Positions 13,303 through 26,659 of a stretch of 64,000 nt of DNA are shown here, one piece after another. The stretch is taken from NCBI GenBank assembly GCA_005406025.1, contig BGZK01000076.1:1-64000 (forward strand). Direction: 5' to 3'. The notes below the pieces were generated by a model. That model did no database searches. It was not told the origin of the DNA and saw only the letters and a program-made list of their open reading frames with translations. Both the position numbers and the translations under genes were made by a program. This DNA comes from Eumeta japonica (Eukaryota; Arthropoda; Insecta; Lepidoptera; Psychidae). The first letter of the stretch is position 1; the number at the start of each line of letters is the position of its first letter.

Positions 13303-13440
13303 TTAACCATGATCCTTGAAACACCAAATCGAGCCGTTTTAACCGTTGTACGTATTGATCTTTGCGTTTTTATATCATGCGAAACAATAAATACCTTTCG
13401 TCGCAATCTGTCGATACCGAGTTCACTTCGCGTATTTGAC
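13303..13440 (+). repeat. Inverted repeat arm 1 (partner 15888-16026)
   Basis: It pairs with the reverse complement of 15888-16026 over about 135 bp with roughly three-quarters identity by eye. Shared stretches include ATCTTTGCGT, CAATAAATACCTTT, CTTTCGTCGCAAT and GAGTTCACTTCGCGTATTT. Short frames on both arms therefore give similar peptides, which is a DNA repeat effect. Confidence 0.7.
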
Positions 13441-15887
13441 GCTAATTTTTGAGACCGCTGTATTGTAATGTATTTTTTACAGTCACATCGTATCTTTTGT
13501 GAAGACTAAATTCTTAAAAAGTTTTGTACTATTTCAAGGTATCATTTTACACATGAGACTCCCAACAGCGGTGTGTTTTAAACTCTAATTTGCAATGGTC
13601 AACTGCCACCTGTTAAAGTTAAAAACTAAACATGCCAAAATATCGGTAATCTTAGAGATATTGGCATTTGGGACATTAATTTATTTCCACCAATTTCAAT
13701 AAGCTAACTTCCAATTGTGAATTTAAAACGACGTATTTTTATGTGTTTATTTTTTAACGTTAACAGTTAATTATTTTAAATAAGAGTTTGAAGCGCACCG
13801 CCACTTATGTAGTAGTTCCCATGTCCGCTTCGGCGTGAGGAATACAAGGGAGTGGTAACACCCACTTTGGGACGACTCGCGTCCAGCGCGGCGTTATAAT
13901 GGCCACATAATGCGCTTATTGCCACAATTGATCTACTGTCGTGTTACTTTACGCGAGGATGACCCCCTGCCAGAATAACGGCTGATTAGGATGATGTTTG
14001 AGGTGTTAATATACAAATTGGGTTGAACGCGAATACGAACATAATTTAAAAATTTCCGGAGGAAATGTGTCAAAGCAGAGATTTTTTTTAACTTTTCGCT
14101 AAGAAAACTGATAATTTTCGAGAAATATGAGATGACATTATTTTTATCTCGTTTTTCGAAAATCAAATGAAAAATGCTCAGTCGAGAAATTCGGGAAGCG
14201 TATTTCCACTCCTACCTCGAAAAAGGTAGTTTCCTCAACTGTTGACTTTTGAGTTTTTAGGAAGCTATATATTCTGACAGTTTGTTTTGCAATGTCGTCC
14301 GTATGTGCCAATGCATGTTGTGTGTGTGTGCGCCAACTTTCTATAACTTTGTAATAAATTAATCGGCATTCGACGGGGTTTCATTCAATTTACAATTTTT
14401 GAAGATTCTACTTTAATCGACCAAATACTGGAAATGACCGGTTTTTCAAAGTATTTTAAACGATCTACCTACACGATTTGAATTAAATGTAAATAGGTAT
14501 ATGCGATTGCGATAAAAAAAAGTTTTATTCAACTTCGACTTTACAAACAAAATGGCTTAACTAAATTTAGACTACCACATCATTTCATCATACGATGTAT
14601 GACGATAATGCCATTCTATTTTACTTCAGATACTGAACTCCAGACCTAGAAGATAACTAGAAACATTCTGTATTGTCAATACCACCGTGTGACCTGGTTC
14701 GCCACTGACCCGACTTGTTTACAACATCATTTACACCGTTTAGAGGTCAATAAACAATCTGTTATCGAACACTTGCCCGTGGCTACTTTATCGCATTTGG
14801 CTCCCGTCGTGACCTAAGCGCCGACGCAGAGCCGTGATGTGCATCATCACGCCTAAACCTATCTTGAGGACGCCAGCACGCTATGTGGTTGTTCTATCGA
14901 CGGTCGTTCAGACTGAAAGACGTATACTGTCGATTATCTAATACTTATTTCTTGATTTTCTTAATTTTCGACTTCGACACCCAAAACGAAAAGGAATCGA
15001 ATAACCAATTTAAAGAATAAGATAAAATATTTGCTAAATATTATTTCGTTTTCAAATTATAATTCATTGTCAAGTACTCGAAAGTAATCGAGTCGTCCGC
15101 CAATTCTTAACAAACAATTGACTGTAATTCTAAAATGTATTATGTTTTAATTCTAGGGTTTTTTTTTTTATAAATATCAAATATAAAAATGTATACAGAA
15201 CGAAAGACACGTCATAGTCATTCAAGCGCAGCGTCTTCTTATGTGTTTTTTTCTTTTTATAATAACATTATGCGTTAACGCATAAAACCTGAGACGCAAG
15301 AAGATGCAGCGGATCGATTACGTTTCTCAGAAAAACAACATCGATACTGATTCGAATCGATTCAAACGCTTGTCGCATTTCACGTGTTTTGGACACGGAA
15401 AACGCGATGTCAAAACGATGTCGAATCTGTATCGCGACGAGCGGCATTTGTCGGACTATACGGAGATTATTGGCATTCGAACGAGCGAGGTATCTCGATT
15501 TCGGTATGTGATCTAAATAGGTGCTCTTGCTACTACGTTTTGTGGATGTGCGATGCTGTCATTAAATAAAATGCTGTCGTCAAATGAAAATTTATGCGAT
15601 GTCTTTTTTTTGTCATACTGTAATACCGAGTAAAAGCCATATGATTTCTACTTTGGTTACGTATCCATATCGTTTGTTAAGAGACGTAATTGACCAACTG
15701 AGAAGGCGCACACGCAGTTTTGCCTACGATAACATAGAACGGTCGTGCAATTATCTTGAATTACGCTGTCTCATATTCGTGTCAGTTTCGAGCACCTTTT
15801 TTCGTATCATGCTTAAGGTTTAAACGAAGTAGACGTGACATCATTCAGTTCTCCCACGAATGCGTCACAAACGACTGTTTTTCTGTG

Positions 15888-16026
15888 AAATACGCGAAGT
15901 GAACTCGATGTCGACACATTGCGACGAAAGGTAAAGGTATTTATTGCTTCGTGTGATATAAATACGCAAAGATTAAGACGTATAATATTTAAATCTACTC
16001 GATATGATGTTTTAAGGATCTCTGTA
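15888..16026 (-). repeat. Inverted repeat arm 2 (partner 13303-13440)
   Basis: Reverse complement of the arm at 13303, with an extra ACCTTT duplication. A third, half-length related fragment appears at 34795-34870 (AAAACACCAGATCGAGCAAT). Confidence 0.7.
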
Positions 16027-16045
16027 AGCATATTTACTTAAAAAA

Positions 16046-16610
16046 AAAACTGGACAAATGCGTGTTCGGAACACGCGCAGCGTAAGGTTTCGTAGTTGCC
16101 GTCACAGTACACGTACTTAGAAATAGGATTTTATTTGTTATTTGAACCTTTACTAAGTTCACGTTTTAACGGCTAATAACGTCTAAAATGATCTCACATA
16201 GAACGGGTGTTATGGTTTTACATTCCTATAATTGTATCTCATAAAATTACATTTAATACCTATTTTAGACAACCAACAACGTCATGTAATTAATTTACAA
16301 TAAAATTTGTACGAAATTTAGTTTTCTACTATTTCTCCTAGTATATTTTATAACTTAGTCGACTTTATCGTTGTTATATCACTCGTTATCTTGTTAAGCC
16401 TACTTAGCTGTGATAGTTTCCTTTCACCTAGGCTATATATGCTACTCTTGTAAATTTTTTCACATATCCAATAATAAGCATTTACGTGGAAGCATCACGG
16501 GGACACTTGATTCTAACAAAAATTTGCATTTCAAATATTTCGCAAATGGATCCCTTAATCGAAAAATAGTGTTCAAAGACCTGCAGTGTATTTGAATGAG
16601 CTATCCAACA
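16046..16610 (+). repeat. Interspersed repeat, full-length copy of a family also at 48.8 and 50.1 kb
   Basis: It starts ACTGGACAAATGCGTGTTCG and GGAACACGCGCAGCG, and ends with AGCCTACTTAGCTGTGATAG, TTTTTTCACATATCCAATAA and CGGGGACACTTGA. The two ends match separate fragments at 48776-48960 and 50075-50310. It has no coding capacity. Confidence 0.6.
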
Positions 16611-16619
16611 ATGCAGTAA

Positions 16620-16860
16620 ACGAGAAAAAAATTAATTCCCGTTTTATGTATAGGAGAGAAACGTTAAATATTTTTGTCCAAATTTTGTTGTACTACCTTG
16701 TCGGTGTGATTAATACGTATATTTGTACCATTTTACAGCTTACTAGTACTGAGAGACTGAGCTAAGCCGCTGACAGACGGACAGACAGATTGACTGACGA
16801 TCGCACAGACATTGCGAAACCTTAAGGGTTCCTTGTTGACTACGGAACTCTAAGGAGACG
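16620..16860 (-). repeat. Repeat with GGAACCCTTA and CTGTCTGTC motifs, inverted copy
   Basis: It contains GACAGACGGACAGACAG and TTAAGGGTTCCTTGTTGACT, matching 29602-29830 in the opposite orientation. This is a widespread lepidopteran repeat type. Confidence 0.55.
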
Positions 16861-18742
16861 CAGTAACGACAGAATTGACAACGCAAAGAAACCTTTATCG
16901 TTGTCGATATTACTGTCATTTTGTCGCACTTTATCGCGGTAGCGTAATACGCACTTTGATGATATCGCCTCCACATCGAGTAAATAACGACTTGACTTCT
17001 TTGACTTAGCATAATCGACCAGCTTAAAACGACAAGTGCAGAAGGATGTGACCACAGGCAGAAAATAAGTACACAGCGGAGATGGATCCCGTTACGCATG
17101 TGTCGCTTGTATTAACTATGTCATATCACAGAGTAAAGAACGTCGTTGATCTCGCGTATAAACATATACCACCGAGCCGTAGGTGGCAGAGTCCGACACC
17201 TAGGGCTGCCACAAAATTATTAAGACTTATATTCATAAAAAAAAGGTTTATTTCTAAATAGATGAAAATGTATGAATATGTAATAACAATATATTTGAGA
17301 TATTTATATTTTCGCGTTTCTAAAGTTCTATATTTAATGCACGCATTAAATAGAAATTGGTTCCTTCCTTTCTAAATAAATATTTTCCTGTAACTGTAAA
17401 ACTTTTGAAAGCGTTAAAAATATTTACATTTTTTAATAGTAAATCGTGTTTAAAGTAATAAATCAGTTTTGATTCCTCGCCATAAATATGACACAACATA
17501 ATTATTAATCACGGAATTAACATAGGTATAGGTAAATATTGTGTACATGTATATATATTCTGTACTCAGTCTATATTGATCTTTTATCATATTCACAATC
17601 ATCAATCTTCATTTGAAAACAGTAGCTTTGATTATGAAAAAAACGAAATTCTTGTGATATCACTCATTCCTGTTCTATCTGTACGCCATAGGTATTTATT
17701 TCAGAAACTACTAGGTAAAAAGACTCGAAATTTGGGAAAATTAAATTATATGATCACTCTAGTATAATACAATATTTATTTTCTCAAAAATAACGGTTGA
17801 TAAGTCACTGCCAACTCTTTTTCCGATTTTGAAACGCTTTTTAATTCCTCCTCTGCTTTACGTTTGATTAATGCATAACCCTACCGAATTCTTTGCTTCT
17901 TTTGATTTTTTGATTTTTCTTTTTTTTTCCTTTTCGAATCGCAAATTTAGCTTGAAAAATATGTGTAATTTTCTATAATCGCTCACTAGTTTAAATCTTT
18001 TCGGACTTGGAATCATGTAACGGTAAATTATGCCCGCGAGCACACAATTCCTGTGCTTGTACGTACTATTTCATTTTGTGAATAAAATGTCCGGATTTTT
18101 TTTTTAATTTTTCAAATGGTAAACTTGAAAGTGAGTACGCTACTCTAGTCGTGCGCCTTGCACCACTTGCGCTCGCCCCTCTTCCTAGCGTCCGCAGTTG
18201 TCGCGCGCGGTATGCGAGTATGTATGTATCTTTTAATCCATTAAACTTATTTTTGAGTCTTAAAAAAGGTGATTAGTGTGGATGCCATTGCGATTCTATT
18301 ATTCCAGTTTTACCTCCGCATTCATCGGTCCGACCCAGCTGCAACCCTTATGACACCATACAGTTAGATATCAGCGGGCATAGATGACCTGTTTTTATAG
18401 AATATTTTTTTTCTCGTGAAATATCTCGTAATATGGTATCAAAAAAAAATAAAATTCAAATGGTATCATCCATAAACGTATTGTATTTGCATCATAACGC
18501 ACGCTGACAACCCGAATTTTATCGACTACGCTGTATGGATAATTTCAAGTGTAACAAGGTGTTAAGAGCTTTGATTATTTTTCGTTAACAATAAAATGAA
18601 ATCCCCCATACACGATAAGATATGGATATTAGACGTGTGTGCGAGCCGTTATCTATATGAGAAAGTTATTTATAGATCGGCGTAATGCAGCTATGGCGTG
18701 ACGCGTGAACAGGGGATGTTTTCAAAGTTAATGCTTTATATA

Positions 18743-19196
18743 TTTACTAGCTGCGCCCCGCGGTTTCACCCGCGTGGTGATGGAAAATTGTGATAATGAT
18801 GACAGAAAGCGTTTTATTTTTTTGTCAATTTTTCAATGTTTTTCTATTATTTTGCTATTCGGGACGGAGACAAATCCAACAAATTAAAAATGAAAATCGG
18901 TCCAGCTATTCTCCAGTTATAAATGTTCGAACAATTATATTGTGTAATGTATGTAAATTGGAACTAAGTGTTTTTTATGATGATCTTACTAATATGTATT
19001 ATAGGTATTATAAACGCTATAGTTTGTAAGGATAGATAGGTACGGAAGTACATGATTTTTTTTTAATAAAAAGTATCCTATGTTACTTCTAATACCTTCA
19101 AGAGTATATATATAAAGTTTCATGATAACCGGCTGAGTAGTTTTGGCGTGAAAGCGTAACAAACAATCTTACATTCGCATTTATAATATCAGTATG
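18743..19196 (+). repeat. Lepidopteran-type repeat starting ACTAGCTGCGCCCCGCGG
   Basis: The start ACTAGCTGCGCCCCGCGGTT, TCACCCGCGTGG and the end CATTTATAATATCAGTATGA are typical of an abundant lepidopteran repeat; AGTTTCATGATAACCGGCT lies near its end. Related short ends occur at 10100-10132, 42793-42830 and 50868-50892. The class is uncertain. Confidence 0.55.
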
Positions 19197-19205
19197 ATGT
19201 CATAC

Positions 19206-19470
19206 AAGGACGGGGTTGGCCGTTACATAGAAATGATTAAAAGCGTTGCCTTCCAATGAGAAGGTATCGAGTTCAAATTATGATCGCGGGCGAACTAACT
19301 TATGAATTTTTAATGCGAGTCACTTCGCTTCGTGTCTTCTCCTTCTTCTTCGCGAGGAGCACGTTACGCCATCGGTAGCAGAAGTTGCTTGAGCGACAAC
19401 CGTGAGTACTTAGCTGATCCTAATTCGCGCTACGCCAGCGTAGAAGGTTCGAATCTCGTGCCCTTTAACC
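19206..19470 (+). repeat. tRNA-like SINE remnants
   Basis: GGGTTGGCCGTTACATAG, an anticodon-arm-like CCTTC...GAAGG and the B-box-like GAGTTCAAATTATG fall in tRNA order at 19206-19280. A second B-box GGTTCGAATCTC is at 19446-19457. There is no acceptor stem, so these are not functional tRNA genes. Confidence 0.4.
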
Positions 19471-22400
19471 CGAAATAAAAAGAGTGTGTGAGGGTATCCG
19501 TGTGATAAAAGTCTGATGCAACCTATATAAAGCTTTTTAAAACTAAAGCATCGTTCCCCGTTATAAAATTTATATATTTCAATATACGAGAGCGAGTGGT
19601 GGAAATGTAATCAATGTATATGTGGGATTGAATGGGGCAAAAAGTAATATAAGAGCATGACATTTTAATTTCAAGACACTACCTTAATGTAATAGCTTAA
19701 AGTTGACAATAGTACTTACATATTCGTTGTGTTCCGTACGTGATATCGATAAGCGCATCAAGAAAAGCGTCCACCTTATCTTCCGTAGTCGTATACACTG
19801 TGATATGTCAATTCTATTGGCGTCTGTGAAGTTGGCCGTATGTGAAGTCTCTTCGCATATAGAGTCAGTAGGGAAATATTAGATGACGCATGGCGAACTG
19901 GCTAGGAGTGCTGATGGCCATGAACTTGGAAGTGGACCATATTCACACATTTTGTGTTTATAGAGACGAAAGCAACAAAAGCTATTCAATTAATCATAGC
20001 AATCAATTATGCTAATGTAAAATGATGTGGACGCCATTTCGAGTCAGCTCTGACGTTTGATTTCCTCTTATGCTCGTTAAATTAGACATATCATAGTAAT
20101 ATTACGATAATAATCGATAGGCTGCGCTCTTTAACTTTTGAAAAATTTCCTGAAAAAAAAAAAATCTACCAAATTTTGATATTTTACGTGTAGGTATTGC
20201 GTCCGTACAGTTTTGAACTAACCTTTACTAATAGAACTCGTTTTGGGTTATACAAGGATTTAAGTCGTGAGTCTGCAGATTTTCATTTTAGGCAAAGTCA
20301 ATATGAAATAAAAATGATTTTATACAACTTGGTGATCGCCGATTGAAAATGATATCTTATTTGTACCCATTAGAGTTTAGACAGACAGTAAGAAGGCATA
20401 ATTGAGCAAATTCGATAGATTTGTGTGGCAAGATTTGCACTGACGAGACACGTGTACGCCGCGTGCTCAACAAAACGACAACTAACCTCCGTTACGAGTG
20501 GCCATTTTATTTGAGAGGGAATTTTTGTCCTATAGAGAGATCGGTCGGGTATCAAATGGAAGTTCATGCTGAGGCGGGTCTCACTTAGTGCACGTAGATG
20601 TTATCTGTCGCCTTGGTTAACACGCCCGCATGATTGTTTTAGAGGGATCCTCATTGTATTTACCGCACTCTGTTCTATATTATCAGTTCCGTTACCTATC
20701 ATGGTATCGAATCCGTTTACTTTGGGGTCTTTTTATTTAGGGATTGGGTTTCGAAGAGATATAAAAGTCCAGATAAATGCACTTACGGTGCGAAATATCA
20801 CGGACTGCCGGTATGCAGACAATGCTGTAGATAAAAAGGCTAGATCGACAAACGCACATGTGAGGCATTTTGACGTGATTGAACCAATTTTACAATTCGC
20901 TCTGAATTGCATGCAAGTTTTTTAATTTATTTATAGTCTTCTAATTTTGAGTTTCTAATCATGTATTTGTTTATATACGTATTATTTACACAATATAATT
21001 CTAGGTTTTATATCATGTTTCTTCGAAATCGCAATATTTTATTGGGTATCGTTTTAAAGGGTTAAAATAAAAATAAATTAATTGTTCTTTATGCTGAAGG
21101 GTATATGTCTATATATGTAATGAATTAGTGTCTGATCGCCTGATTGTCCGGCCTATTCGCCGAAACTGTCTTTAATCTCCTGGGATACGATATAGAAATT
21201 AATTTTTTTCGAAAAGGATTTACATAAATGCGAGAAAAAAAAAACTGTGTGTGTGTGTCAGCTCCGACGCACGACTGGAGTTCACTCCTTACGAACAATT
21301 ATAAAATAAATAAATTAGTGTATGAAGGTAAATTATTGCATTTTTATATTACTTAAAGCATTCATTATACATTTATTTCTATTAATCATACAACGAATTC
21401 ATTAAAATACGTAACAAAACCATGAAAAAATAAACAATTATAATTTTATAGTAATATAATTTTAAACAAGATTGATTTTATTCACCATTTACGTCATCTT
21501 GCGTTGTATTTATTTCAGGAAAAATATCGACATCATTTAATACTTAGACAATTGGTTTATGGTAACTAAAATATGATACATGGACGTCACAAATATATAA
21601 GTATAGACAGTTTAACTTGTTTGTAAAAAATTGTAATACACTTTCCAAATTACCGCATCCACGTGTTTTTCAAATTCCGGCTCACTATTACTCGAAAAGG
21701 TTATTTCCATATTTTATAATATTTTGCAAACTTTATTTATCGGTCAATTCTCTTAATTTACATATAAATATCTATTAAATATCAATTTCATATAAGTTAA
21801 GATCAAAACTTTGCAACTTAACAGTTGTTATTTATTAACACTTAACGAATAAGGTATACTGATATAGTTATGTCGGCGCTATACTTTACATATACTGCTA
21901 GGGTAAGCGCGAGATAAGTTGCGCATTAATATGGAGACTATACACGTGTATAGTTTCCGTACACGCGCGACTGACCTAAACGTAACGTAACGCCAAGTTT
22001 GATTTTACTCCCCATGATTTTTTATACCGCAGGCTTCTATATGAAAATTGCATCTTAAGGAATAAACTCCAAGGAAGGATTAAGATCAGCATCAAGAACA
22101 GTATTGGAATACATTGGGATCAAAATATGGAGCGAGATCGCCATTGCTATCGTTGCTGAATTTTATTTATCCGCAGCGAAGCAGGCGGAAATGGCTAGTA
22201 TCAAATAAATGGTCGATGACAGACCACTCGTGTGACGTCACTAGACGTACATTTGACAGGGGCGACACGTCACTTGAGCCATTTCGGCAGTTAACGCCTG
22301 TAGGGTGCTTATTAAAACACGATAGACACGCGTAGTGACCGAATCGTAGAGATTAATGTGTCTGGTGCCGACTGATGACCACGCCGATGATATTAAGTCA

Positions 22401-24261
22401 CTCCCATGATCTTAGTCTGATGTCGTCGTCAGAGCACACGGAAAGTTTTAAACTTAGTAAAGTCAGAAGAGATTGGTATGGCTGGCAGAAAATTTTGAAA
22501 AATCGGTTATTCAGTTGCAGAAGTATTCAATATATGTGTTATTTAATTCTTTGTTACTTAGTTCTTTGCATTAATACATTTTTACGAGAAGATTCTTTCA
22601 ATTTATATGTGTATATATATATACGTATATATTAAATGGCCGGTAAACGTCGGAAAACAACAATCACTCGAGAATTTGTAGATATATTTCAAAACATACG
22701 TAGGTTTTGACAAAGCTAATTGTACGATATTTAAAAAGTAAATTATGTATAATAACATATCATATTTTTGTTTTTGTTCCGAAAGATGAATGTATATTAG
22801 ATTTTCGGGATAACGTTGTTATGATTAGAAACTAGAAAATCGACTAAGGTAGGTATTTTAATGTCGTCACATTCGAAGCCATAGGCAAAAGCTAATAGCT
22901 TTAATTTTAATTCGCAAAATTTTTTTTTATCCTTTTTACTTCGAATCCTGCACTCCTCGTCTTATTCAATATTTTTGAATATTTGCGCAACGATGAATGT
23001 CCCCCGGGAATAGTTTCAAAAAACGATTTTAAAATTGTTATATAACGTTTTTATTTTTGTAGTAACCGTGTTTTACTGTTAAATGAGATAATGTATATAT
23101 ATTTTTTTTAGTTAGACTAAGTTAAAAAATAGACAAGTTTTGTAATTACTGTTTATACCCTTGTAACACAACACATTGTTTACGAGTAAGGTTAACGATA
23201 TACATTGTTGGTTTTTTAATAGACATTAAAGTCGCTAGAAGGAGACGTAAGTTACGTTGTAAGCTGGTCAGGTCTCGTCCTCAATTATCCAATTCCTTAC
23301 TTCCTCCGGCTAAACGAAGTAATGGTCACACCGCATTCTAAGATCTGTGTCATACCTACACATCTACATATAACATAATTATGGCTACTAAGATATATTT
23401 TTTTTATTCTACTATTTTAATATTACAATTGTCTTAATAAAGTGTAGATGATTAAATAAAAAAAATGAATATAAAATCCCATAAAATCCGGTAGACTATG
23501 TTTTATTTTTATAATCAATTGTGTACTATTTTCGATAATTATTATTCAAAAAGAATTTAATAACAGCACTTTTTTCCTAATTACAACAAATAAGAGAACT
23601 TGATGGCTATTTCTTTGCACCTAACTTCATACTGTTCCTTGCCGCTATACAAATTTAGCTGTAATTTTTGTATACATTTTAGTATTTCAACATTTAGGTA
23701 TGTAACTCAATAACTACATATTAATTTCGGCCAAGATACAAATACATCGAGTAATATAACACACACGTGGGTGTGACCGCGGAGGCCGAAGTGTAATATT
23801 TTTCATAGCGTTTTATGCTCATCCGTTCATGAAGTAGGGATATTCTATAGAGGCCCACTTCCTACTTCTATGGCATCGCTAAGTTTTTCGCTGTTATGCA
23901 TCTGAGTGGACTAGTATTTGCCATGAGTAATGTATTTGCCTGGCGAACGAGTAGTTAAGTACTTGTGGGTGCTCATGCGAAACTTAATCTCATATATATA
24001 CGTTTTGCCTAGTTAAGGCTCAGTGTACATGTTGATTAAATCTACATCTATATGTTAAAATGTATGACAAATTACTTTTTTAACGATACGATTTTTTTGT
24101 AAGTTTATGTTCTCGCTTTTTTTGTAGTTTAATTTTGTTATGTATACTTTAGATCTAAGCATGCTATGTACGCATGTTTAAGTATTACTGTCTAGATCAA
24201 CTTGTATATTTATCATATCTTTCCACACAATTTTACAATGGTTGTAATCTGTTTGTATACT

Positions 24262-24298
24262 TTTAGATAAAATAAAAATAAAAAAATAAAATAAAAAG
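24262..24298. repeat. TAAAA-type A-rich run
   Basis: AGATAAAATAAAAATAAA and similar units. It may be the tail of a decayed retroposon, since GTAATCTGTTTGTATAC-type sequence precedes it, but no coding part is visible. Confidence 0.45.
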
Positions 24299-24723
24299 AC
24301 GTGTACGTACGTTTTCTGGTCAATATTTTATATGTGAGGGTAGTTACAGAATTTTGGATCCATGAAAAAAGGATATATTTATGTATTAATATAGATATTA
24401 GTACATTAATTCATACAATAATTACCAATTATTTCATATTAACTAATTACAAAAGCACCACAGGTTTCAGCTAGTCGTGCATAAAGCACTTAGAATATTG
24501 ATTGAAATTATCATCTTATTTTTCAGAAGATATGTACAGAGATACATTGTTTTTTGAATGTCTGAGTCTGAGAAGAATTCACAAATGCTTTTTTAATTGC
24601 CAATTATTTATTGTGTATTTGTTAAATATTTACTTTGTACATTTATAAATATTATAAAAAAAATTGTGAAGATAACACAACAAATACTTTTAATAAAAAA
24701 TATCTTGCATATGATCGGATGTA

Positions 24724-25017
24724 CCGTTTTTGTGTTATAGCCGAATAACTATGCTTTTCGACAAAAGGACGCAATTGCTATGAAGATACGCTCTTTTGCT
24801 GGTGTTTTTTAGTTGACGCCGTTTTAAGAGTAATAGTGGACATACACCTACAAGTTTCTCTAGTTATATGTGACTAAAGAACTTGTATTTATTATGCGCG
24901 GGAAACGTGGAAAAAAAGTGTAACAAAACGTAGTTTTTTTCCTCTGCAGTACATTTCTTTGTAGTGTAGTCTCGGAACCCTACATTGCGCGTGGCCCGAC
25001 ACGCTCTTGGCCAGTTT
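24724..25017 (-). repeat. Rep-A partial copy
   Basis: It carries the hallmark pieces of Rep-A in minus orientation: GACAAAAGGACGCAATTGC, GGAAACGTGGAAAAA, CAGTACATTTCTTTG, CGGAACCCTACATTG and CACGCTCTTGGCCAGTTT. It is about 290 bp, lacking the far end of the family. Confidence 0.65.
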
Positions 25018-25309
25018 ACATAAACATCTAGCACTTAACATGAGCAGCGCGACGAGGTGTCGTAAAACCACATGGTCGATAAATCATTCATGTAGAATAT
25101 GTTGATGAAACTTGTAATTAGGGTTTAGTGACGAGCATACGTATTATCATAACATTTAACTGACGAACATGTGTCGAACAATAACGGTGACAACAAACCA
25201 TAGCTACGGTTGTGCGTGCATTTTTGTTTAAGGCCGTCCGGCGGCGTCAGTGTAAACGCTTGGAATTTCTGTAAAAACCGAAAAATGGTTGTGGTCGTCA
25301 TCTTCGAGA

Positions 25310-25464
25310 CAGTCCTGGATTTGTCAATAGGCCATGTAGGCCGCGGCCTAGGGGCGGCAGCGTCCTAGGGGCGGCAGATTTCAGAAAATTATTATTTTAG
25401 AAAGGTACATGGGGCGGCGGAAATAAAGTGGCCTACACTCATAAAAATTATAAATCCGCCACTG
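25310..25464. mobile_element. hAT-type MITE, 155 bp, with perfect 8-bp target duplication
   Basis: The right terminus AAATCCGCCACTG mirrors the left CAGTCCTGGATTT with a few mismatches, the CAGTGGCGGA-like end seen in hAT elements. It is flanked on both sides by CTTCGAGA (25302-25309 and 25465-25472), an exact 8-bp duplication. The interior is GC-rich with repeated GGGGCGGCAG and has no coding capacity. Confidence 0.85.
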
Positions 25465-26659
25465 CTTCGAGAGTGCTAGTGTTGCCAAAACATATTTACT
25501 TTGCCGCATTTTACCAAGTAGTTATAGACTTATGACCGTCTTAATGATTGATGACTAATGACAGTAGATCTAATTAGTGAAGAGAAATTATTTCATTTCT
25601 TCCAGTAAACTGGATTAGCGATTACCACATGTATTACTATTGGACGTGATACTGAATATAATAATTTGGTATTGATTTAATTTTCCTAACTGCGTTAGTT
25701 TAGCTGAGGATGACAGAATATTTCTATATATTTCGTTATTAATCGAAGCAAACTTGCTTTACTAAGTTCTTATTTTTATAGATTTGAAAAAAAAAATTAA
25801 AAAAATGGAAATCTTTTATGCAGGTTTATACAGTTTCCAAAAACGTTCATTATTCTGGAGGCCGTAAATGATATTATATTATATATCGAATATCTATATA
25901 CGAATAATTTAATATTACATGCAGGAGTAACCTTTTTTAAGTTTTTGGCTACCCGATATCTGAAACTCATTACCCATTCGTCTCCCAGCTGTGGCTTATG
26001 ATTTATAAGAAATAATAACATAAATACAAGTTTATTTTTTTTATATATACAAACGTGCATACTTATGTACGGTTTAGCGAAAATACATCCATACGAACTT
26101 ACGAGTACTTACGCGTTTACTTTTTCAGAGAAACCCGTATTTTTCCTTTATAACATTCAGCACGTATATTTATAGAGTGGCGGTTTACACCCATTATATA
26201 AATCAACTTTTATTTTTTCAATTCTATCATTATCTACGTCGAGGACTATGGCGGTTGTTCCGTCGTCGGTCCTCCATCAAAATAGTAGCTCTGGAACCAC
26301 CCGAGACCGATCGAGAACGAATACATTATGATGGTCTGCGAATGGCTACGGAACCACGAAACATTCGAATAGCGAATAGTATAAATAAAGTAGAAACACG
26401 AACCTAGAATTATAATCCAACATGTGTTCGGGAGTACCGAGGCCGGCGGCGTGTCGTTCGCGCATGCGTGCGATCCCCGCCCGCCGGACGCGGTATTTAT
26501 AACATCAACTCAATACATACGGAATAATTTTTATGTTGTTTACGCTTTACGGTTTATTTTGGGCGGCAGGTGTGAGGGCGGTACAGTCGTTGAAATAAAT
26601 TTATATATTTATACGTGGGGCGCACCGATAATTTCTAGAATGATTGAGAAAAAATGATT

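Noticed and set aside
16743..17099. 118-codon open frame on -
   Set aside because: Its Cys- and Ser-rich, low-complexity product lies largely over an interspersed repeat with GACAGACGGACAG motifs.
19440..19460. Possible tRNA gene (B-box GGTTCGAATCTC)
   Set aside because: No A-box at the right distance, no acceptor stem and no clover-leaf. Better explained as a SINE remnant.
20566..20925. 119-codon open frame on +
   Set aside because: No recognisable domain, no homology I can name, and composition like the surrounding non-coding DNA. It is kept only as a note in the long gene-free stretch.
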